NCBI GenBank assembly: GCA_900540845.1
Contig: UQHS01000003.1
Location: 72,543 to 136,542 of the forward strand
Direction: 5' to 3'
DNA length: 64,000 bases
Source: an uncultured Collinsella sp.
Lineage (GTDB): Bacteria > Actinomycetota > Coriobacteriia > Coriobacteriales > Coriobacteriaceae
In this document: piece by piece, positions 59,251 through 64,000 of the stretch
Numbering within the stretch: position 1 is the stretch's first letter
Layout: each line of letters starts with the position of its first letter
Program-made: the position numbers and the translations under genes
Notes under the pieces: generated by a model
Seen by the model: only the letters and a program-made list of their open reading frames with translations
Databases searched by the model: none
Told to the model about the DNA's origin: nothing

Positions 59251-60801
59251 ATGTCCGATTGCACACCCTGCCCCTCCAGCGAACCCCCGCATACCAAGCG
59301 AGGCATCAACCTGCTCGGCCTCATCGCGCTCGTCATCAGCTCCTCCATCGGCTCCGGCGTGTTCGCGCTTTCCACCGACATCTCCGCCGCTGCCGCCCCC
59401 GGGCCCGCGCTCATAGCTTGGCTCATCACCGGCATCGGCTTCATGGGGCTCGCCACGACCTTCGGGCGTCTCTCGATTGTCCAGCCCGAGCTCGACGGCA
59501 TCGTCGCCTATGCGCGCGCGGGCTTCGGGCCGTTCGTTGGCTTCGTATCGGGCTGGGGGTACTGGCTGTCGATCTGGATCGGCAATGTCGCCTTCGGCGT
59601 CATGCTCGTGACCGCCATCGGCTATTTCTACCCGCCGTTCGCCGGCGAGCTCACCGTTCCCGGCGTGGTGTTCATCTCCCTGCTCAACTGGCTCATCGTC
59701 GCCCTCGTCAACCGCGGCGTGGAGGAGGCCAGCGCGCTCAACGCCATCGTCATGATGTGCAAGCTCGTTCCCATCTTCGCCTTCATCCTCGCCATGCTGT
59801 TCGTGTTCAGCTTCGACGTGTTCTCGGCGGATTTTTGGGGCACGCTCGCCAACAACCTGTACGGCGCCTCATTTAAGAACGTCAACGGGACCGTCATCGG
59901 TGCGCCCGGATTCATCCCCACGCAAATCATCAATTGCTTCATGGTCATGATGTGGGTCTTCGTGGGCATGGAGGGCGCGAGCGTGCTGGGCCACCGCGCC
60001 GAGCGCAAGTCCGACGTGAGCCGTGCGACCATCCTCGGCTGCACGGCCCTGCTCATCATCTATGTCGCAGCCTCGATCCTCCCCTATGGTTTCCTCACGC
60101 GCGAGGAGCTCATGACGCTCGGGTCGCCGTCGATGCCCTACATCTTCGAGAAGGTCGTTGGCCCTTGGGGCGGAGCCTTCATCTCGGGAGGGCTCATCAT
60201 CTCCATCTTCGGGGCCTGGCTCTCCTACACCATCCTCGCCTCCGAGGCCATGTGCGGCATGGCGCAGATGAAGCTGCTGCCGAGCATGTTCTCCCATCTC
60301 AACACCTACAGCGCCCCCACCGCGTGCCTCATCACCACGGGAGCGATGATCCAAATCCTGTCGATCGTGATGCTGTTCTCGGAGAAGGCCTACCAGTTCG
60401 CCTATTCGCTATGCACGGCATCGATTGTCGTCAGCTGGACGCTTGCCGCCGCCTACATGCTCAAGCTCGGGATCGAGCAGCGTCGCGGGCGTACCGCCGG
60501 CACGCGCGAGGTACGTCCGGACACCGATGACCACGCAGGTGGCTGCGTCCGTGGCACCGACATCGCCCTGTCAGCGTTCACCGTCGTGTTCCTCGTGGTC
60601 GCGGTCGTCCTCTCCGGCATCGAGCAGCTCATGCTCTGCTGCATCGCCTATGTGCCGGGCATCGTGTTCTACCTCATGGCCCGACGCGAACAGGGTGAGC
60701 GCGGGCTTTCCCGTGGGGAGAAGGTCCTCGCAATCGCGATCGTCGCCGTCGCGGCGTTCATGCTCGCAAACATCGTCGCGGACCTGATTCTTGTAATTTA
60801 A
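59251..60801 (+). CDS. APC-family basic amino acid antiporter (arginine/ornithine type)
   Basis: A 516-residue membrane protein with about 12-13 helices. The first helix region LIALVISSSIGSGVFALSTD and later IVAYARAGFGPFVGFVSGWGYW are typical of the APA basic amino acid and polyamine antiporter subfamily, which exchange arginine and ornithine in the arginine deiminase pathway. No arc genes lie in the window, so substrate is inferred. The frame is open to 59167; the ATG at 59251 has AGAGGCG upstream. The cytoplasmic loop near residue 420 is enriched in charged residues. Confidence 0.87.
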   Translation: MSDCTPCPSSEPPHTKRGINLLGLIALVISSSIGSGVFALSTDISAAAAPGPALIAWLITGIGFMGLATTFGRLSIVQPELDGIVAYARAGFGPFVGFVSGWGYWLSIWIGNVAFGVMLVTAIGYFYPPFAGELTVPGVVFISLLNWLIVALVNRGVEEASALNAIVMMCKLVPIFAFILAMLFVFSFDVFSADFWGTLANNLYGASFKNVNGTVIGAPGFIPTQIINCFMVMMWVFVGMEGASVLGHRAERKSDVSRATILGCTALLIIYVAASILPYGFLTREELMTLGSPSMPYIFEKVVGPWGGAFISGGLIISIFGAWLSYTILASEAMCGMAQMKLLPSMFSHLNTYSAPTACLITTGAMIQILSIVMLFSEKAYQFAYSLCTASIVVSWTLAAAYMLKLGIEQRRGRTAGTREVRPDTDDHAGGCVRGTDIALSAFTVVFLVVAVVLSGIEQLMLCCIAYVPGIVFYLMARREQGERGLSRGEKVLAIAIVAVAAFMLANIVADLILVI

Positions 60802-60919
60802 GCCCAAGAGGGCCCTCGAGCTATTCCCCTCGACACACTCCCCCTTGAAATCGGCTAGGATTAACATGTCTTTAGCGCCGATACACAAGGCGCACATCGC
60901 TCACCATGGGAGGCAACCA

Positions 60920-61477
60920 ATGAGCATTCTTTCCAAGATCACCAGCGTGTTCCACAGCACTGAGAACACCGAGGCCCCCGCGCCCGCAATCTTCGCCACG
61001 CGCGGCGACACCGTATACGCCCCCATCTCCGGCATGCTCGTAAGCCAGAAGGAGATCAACGATGAGGTCATCGCCGAGGGCCTGCTCGGCCAGGGCTACG
61101 GCATCTTACCCGTGGGCAACGTCGTGTATGCGCCCGCCAACGGCCGTATCGACGCCGTCACCGTGACCAACCACGCCATCGGCCTGCTTTCCGACGGCGG
61201 GGCGAAGATCATCGTTCACATCGGACTGGAAACCGTCAACATGGACGGCAAGGGCTTCACGCGTTACGTGGAGGCGGGCGACATCGTGGTCGCCGGCCAG
61301 CCCATCCTGTCCTTCGACGACGAGACGATCAAGGCGGCCGGGTGCGACGACATCGTCACGTGCGTCGTAAGCAACTCCGCCGAGCTCGAGTCCGTCGACA
61401 TGGTGGGGTCCTCCAACACGCTGCTTGGCGGCCGCCCCCTCGTGAAGGTCGGCGACGCCCTCATGGTCGTGAAGTAG
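60920..61477 (+). CDS. PTS glucose-type IIA component
   Basis: A 185-residue IIA(Glc)-like protein. The phosphorylated histidine lies in GAKIIVHIGLETVNMDGKGF (near residue 99), and VYAPISGMLVSQKEI is the family start. It is a free-standing IIA with no IIB/IIC neighbour, so it may serve several sugar permeases or be purely regulatory. The frame reads further upstream, but the ATG at 60920 has GGGAGGC 5 bases before it. The terminator at 61517-61554 ends the transcript. Confidence 0.92.
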   Translation: MSILSKITSVFHSTENTEAPAPAIFATRGDTVYAPISGMLVSQKEINDEVIAEGLLGQGYGILPVGNVVYAPANGRIDAVTVTNHAIGLLSDGGAKIIVHIGLETVNMDGKGFTRYVEAGDIVVAGQPILSFDDETIKAAGCDDIVTCVVSNSAELESVDMVGSSNTLLGGRPLVKVGDALMVVK

Positions 61478-61516
61478 CGCGGCTGGCTCAACTCATCGCG
61501 TCCGCTCCAACTCGCA

Positions 61517-61554
61517 AACAGCCCGGAAGGCCAGAAGGTCCTCCGGGCTGTTTT
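61517..61554 (+). terminator. Intrinsic terminator after the PTS IIA gene
   Basis: Stem AACAGCCCGGA with TCCGGGCTGTT encloses 14 bases and is followed by TTC. Confidence 0.8.
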
Positions 61555-61627
61555 CATGTGCAGCGATGCGGTGGAAGGCCAGCAGGTACGGACTGAAGAG
61601 CCGAAGGGAGAGGAAGAGATCATAAGA

Positions 61628-61652
61628 ATGGGGCCTCACTCGGAGGCCCCAT
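61628..61652 (-). terminator. Terminator hairpin after the zinc-ribbon gene
   Basis: A perfect 10-bp stem ATGGGGCCTC/GAGGCCCCAT with loop ACTCG lies just beyond the minus-strand gene stop at 61658; TCTTATG follows on that strand. Confidence 0.7.
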
Positions 61653-61657
61653 CGTGT

Positions 61658-61987
61658 TTAGGAGTAGAAGTCCCTTTGCACATCCATAGCGCAATCAAGG
61701 CAGAGACGCTTATGTGCGGTTGACCATGTGTCTAGGTAATCTGATCCAGAATCACCAGTCTGAAATATAAACTCACCCATATCAATGAAGGGGTCGAAGG
61801 CCTTTCCGCACTCCTCGCAATCAAGCTCGATGACCCCATCTTCCTCTGACTCTATGACGTCTTTAGCACAGTCAAAGCACAGCTTTTCTTTGAAGCCATC
61901 GTAGTCGAAGCTCGGATACTCGCTGTTGAACTCCTCTCGGACTGCCGAGGGAGAAAACGCCGTGTCGCATCTATAGCACCTTGCCAT
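61658..61987 (-). CDS. Small multi-zinc-ribbon protein
   Basis: A 109-residue protein with four CxxC pairs: CYRC, CFDC, CEEC and CLDC, arranged as two related halves that probably bind two zinc ions. Acidic residues dominate between the pairs. No family is recognised. The ATG at 61987 has TAGGAG 6 bases upstream, so translation is likely real. It stands alone between the PTS IIA gene and a phage-terminase remnant, and could be a regulator or chaperone of the accessory region. Confidence 0.7.
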   Translation of the reverse strand: MARCYRCDTAFSPSAVREEFNSEYPSFDYDGFKEKLCFDCAKDVIESEEDGVIELDCEECGKAFDPFIDMGEFIFQTGDSGSDYLDTWSTAHKRLCLDCAMDVQRDFYS

Positions 61988-62156
61988 TTCGAACTCCTAT
62001 CGTTTGACGGCAGGACACTCTCCATTATTCCCAGAACTCTCTCTCAGACAATGCGATGAACACCCCTATCGGCGGGCGGCGGGCAACGCAGATTCCTTTC
62101 TTGTGACCTCCCCCGACAATGCGGTGAAAAACGGCATTTCACGGGAGGTGACGCGC

Positions 62157-62807
62157 ATGGAACGACCAAAGCTGACGCAGGAGCTCGTGGACCAGGCGAT
62201 CGCACTGAAGGCGGACGGCCTGTCCAACGGCGACATCATCTGCGCGCTGGGCATCCACGAATCAACGTTCTACCACTGGATCGGCGACCCCAAGAACAGG
62301 CTACAGCGCGAGTTAAGCGAGGGACTAAAAAAGGAGGAGGCTGCGTTCAAGCAGACGCTGCTCACCACGATCCGCGCCGCCGCGCTGGCGCGCAACCAGT
62401 ACTGGACCGCAGCGGCGTGGCTTCTGGAGCGCAAGTACCCCGACGAGTACGGCAAGGCCGAGCGCCGGCGCGACGAGAGGCTCGTTCGTATCGCTCGCCA
62501 TCGTGCTCGTGATGCTCGCCAACCCGGGCGCGAACGCCGTGGTGGTGCGCCGGTTCTCCAACGCGCTGCGCGACTCGGTCTTCCAGCAGATGACGTGGGC
62601 GATCGCGGCGCTGGGGCTGGAGAGGTGGTTCCGCGCGCGCATCTCCCCCATGGAGCTCACCTACGTGCCAACGGGGCTGCGCATCGTGTTCCGCGGCGCG
62701 GCTGGCCGTGCGAGATGGGGCTAGAAAGGTCGACCCCACCTGGAGGACGGGGTCGAGGTGCGGCGAATGACGCGAAGTTGGGTGGTGTTGAGTGCTCTGG
62801 AGACTGA
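62157..62807 (+). pseudogene. Phage terminase small-subunit-like gene fused out of frame
   Basis: The first 110 codons read like a terminase small subunit or homeodomain-like protein: MERPKLTQELVDQAIALKAD, ICALGIHESTFYHWI (helix-turn-helix), then an RNQYWTAAAWLLERKYPDEYG segment. After about 62475 the frame becomes basic nonsense that lies over the terminase large-subunit remnant. The ATG at 62157 has GGGAGG 8 bases upstream. A deletion has removed the end of this gene and the start of the next, so both are decayed parts of an old prophage. Confidence 0.72.
62479..62724 (+). pseudogene. Terminase large-subunit fragment
   Basis: In the second frame the sequence reads SFVSLAIVLVMLANPGANAV, VVRRFSNALRDSVFQQMTWA and ISPMELTYVPTGLRIVFRG. 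This is the N-terminal ATPase region of a PBSX-type terminase large subunit just after where the P-loop should be. The P-loop itself is missing and the frame ends after about 80 codons. It confirms a phage-derived scar. Confidence 0.78.
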
Positions 62808-62827
62808 AGGTTCTCGGCAGCCGTCGC

Positions 62828-63463
62828 CTACGCAGCGCTATCGAGGATCTCGCGCTGGGTGGCGAGGCAATCCCGAAGAGCGTTGAGATCCTGCGGCTTC
62901 CTCTCGAACAGCTGGAGTATGGGGCTGGCGGTCTTCATGCCGTTGGCCCTGGCCAGGCGCGTGGTATAGTCGCTCACCGATTTGACGAGCGACTTGAACT
63001 GGTCGCCCTCGACCTCGACCGTGAAGCCCCGTTCAGAGTCCGCGAGCGCGTCGATAGCGACCTCAAGCGCGTCGATCTTTTCAACGGACAGGCTCTCGTC
63101 GCCGAGACACGCGAGGTACTCGCCAAACGCATCGTTGAACGCCGCCATCCGCGCCTCGTACTCCTCGCGCTCCCGCTTGCCCCTGATGTGCTTGATCACT
63201 CCGTAGGCGGCACCGCCCACGACGGCTACACCCGCCGCCGCTGCAACCCCAATCGCTGCCCTGGGATTCTCCTTGACGAGCCCGATCGCCTGCCGTACGA
63301 GCTGCTTTGCCTGGCTGGCGTCATTCTGGACGTCAGCAACCTTAAGGTGCTTGACGATATGACCTGCCCCGTCTCGGATGACTCCTCCGAACTGCCGGTA
63401 CTCACCCCGAGCTATACCCGCCTCGATAGCGGGCGGGATCTCGAACGCGACCTGTTGAATCAT
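62828..63463 (-). CDS. Unknown protein with a glycine/alanine-rich membrane helix
   Basis: A 211-residue protein of unknown function. An N-terminal amphipathic region (MIQQVAFEIPPAIEAGIARG) precedes a glycine/alanine-rich helix AAIGVAAAAGVAVVGGAAYG near residue 85, followed by a charged helical domain with EEYEARMAAFNDAFGEYLAC. It could insert in or associate with membranes, as glycine-zipper proteins do. The ATG at 63463 is chosen because AAGGG is 8 bases upstream; ATGs at 63469 and 63487 are less well placed. It is adjacent to the terminase scar. Confidence 0.65.
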   Translation of the reverse strand: MIQQVAFEIPPAIEAGIARGEYRQFGGVIRDGAGHIVKHLKVADVQNDASQAKQLVRQAIGLVKENPRAAIGVAAAAGVAVVGGAAYGVIKHIRGKREREEYEARMAAFNDAFGEYLACLGDESLSVEKIDALEVAIDALADSERGFTVEVEGDQFKSLVKSVSDYTTRLARANGMKTASPILQLFERKPQDLNALRDCLATQREILDSAA

Positions 63464-63547
63464 TGCCATCACCCTTTCTATGCGCAAGCATGTTCATGAT
63501 AACCCCCTCTCTACCTATACTGGGGCCAGGACGAGATAGGAGATGTC

Positions 63548-63910
63548 ATGGACAATGTCAGAGGCGCGCGCGAGATGCTGCACGAGTTCGCGATGAAATG
63601 GATCCCACGGTTTGAGGACTGGAGATACAACCAGCTGTTCGAGACGATGGAGTTTTCGGACAACTGCCGGGCGCTGGGTTTCGAGATGGACGGCGGTCAG
63701 GCGTTCACCGATGCGTTCCCAGGCTGCTTCCGGGACCCCGTCGCCACCGAGGCGGCCATCGCGTGCTGCGAAGACGCAGGGCTGCTCGGGTCGGGGCTGT
63801 TCTCGGGGTGGCGCTACTACAACCACTGGAACGCCTTCAGGGGCTTCGAGCCGGAGGAGCGAGCCTGGTTCGGGGTGGTCCTGCGCCGACTCGCAGAGCT
63901 CTCGGCATAA
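63548..63910 (+). CDS. Small unknown protein
   Basis: A 120-residue protein, rich in aromatic residues (WIPRFEDWRYNQLFETME, SGWRYYNHWNAF), with three cysteines (DNCRA, PGCF, CCED region) and no membrane segment. The ATG has AGGAG 5 bases upstream, which supports a real gene. No family is recognised, and the neighbouring gene offers no functional hint. The remaining 90 bases to the window end hold nothing clear. Confidence 0.6.
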   Translation: MDNVRGAREMLHEFAMKWIPRFEDWRYNQLFETMEFSDNCRALGFEMDGGQAFTDAFPGCFRDPVATEAAIACCEDAGLLGSGLFSGWRYYNHWNAFRGFEPEERAWFGVVLRRLAELSA

Positions 63911-64000
63911 GACGCCGCACGGTAGCCGCGAGCTCCATCGCCCCCGCGCGCACGGACAGACGCAGACGACGCGGGCGATCCCGATGGCTTCGCCCGCCCC

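Overview
The window looks like a chromosomal segment of a gut-type, GC-rich, low-oxygen actinobacterium of the class Coriobacteriia, probably Collinsella or a close relative. The hints are a SufCBDSU operon as the only visible Fe-S pathway, a NifU-like plus GGGtGRT gene pair, a Rho factor with a very long N-terminal extension, an arginine/ornithine-type antiporter and an orphan glucose-type IIA protein. This placement is inferred from gene content only; no rRNA gene is present.

Layout. 1-10 kb is a surface-polysaccharide locus: a two-gene ABC exporter, three GT2 glycosyltransferase genes (one carrying two GT domains), an acyltransferase and a large membrane protein, preceded at the left edge by an incomplete AAA ATPase. 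10-12.7 kb encodes a secreted NlpC/P60, ricin-like repeat and glucosaminidase protein. 12.9-20.3 kb is an accessory island with AT-rich membrane and HNH genes, an AAA ATPase with a winged helix, a multiply frameshifted AAA/PD-(D/E)XK gene and a 3' scrap of a polysaccharide-exporter ATPase. 20.4-22.5 kb is an LTA-synthase-like gene.

23-36 kb is core metabolism: an Rrf2 regulator divergent from sufCBDSU, then a glycine-betaine/choline ABC operon, a flippase-like membrane protein, and the strongly codon-biased NifU-like/GGGtGRT pair with its own terminator. 36-42 kb holds a D-lactate-type dehydrogenase, an FAD oxidoreductase, three tRNAs, a VanZ protein and an SDR. 42-54 kb holds rho, argS, a CarD-type regulator, an HD-domain gene behind a structured RNA leader, and the pncB-proB-proA operon. 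54-61.5 kb holds a radical SAM protein, tRNA-Ala, a structured RNA, a TrmA-family methyltransferase, DJ-1, Maf, a P1 peptidase, an APC antiporter and a PTS IIA. The right end has a decayed phage terminase and small unknown genes.

The most interesting unexplained items are the NifU-like/GGGtGRT pair, the RNA leader upstream of the HD gene, a 35-nt palindromic repeat present four times between 47.8 and 54.8 kb, a miniature inverted-repeat element near 48.9 kb, and the membrane-HNH-membrane island at 13-17 kb. No CRISPR array, complete IS element or complete prophage was seen.
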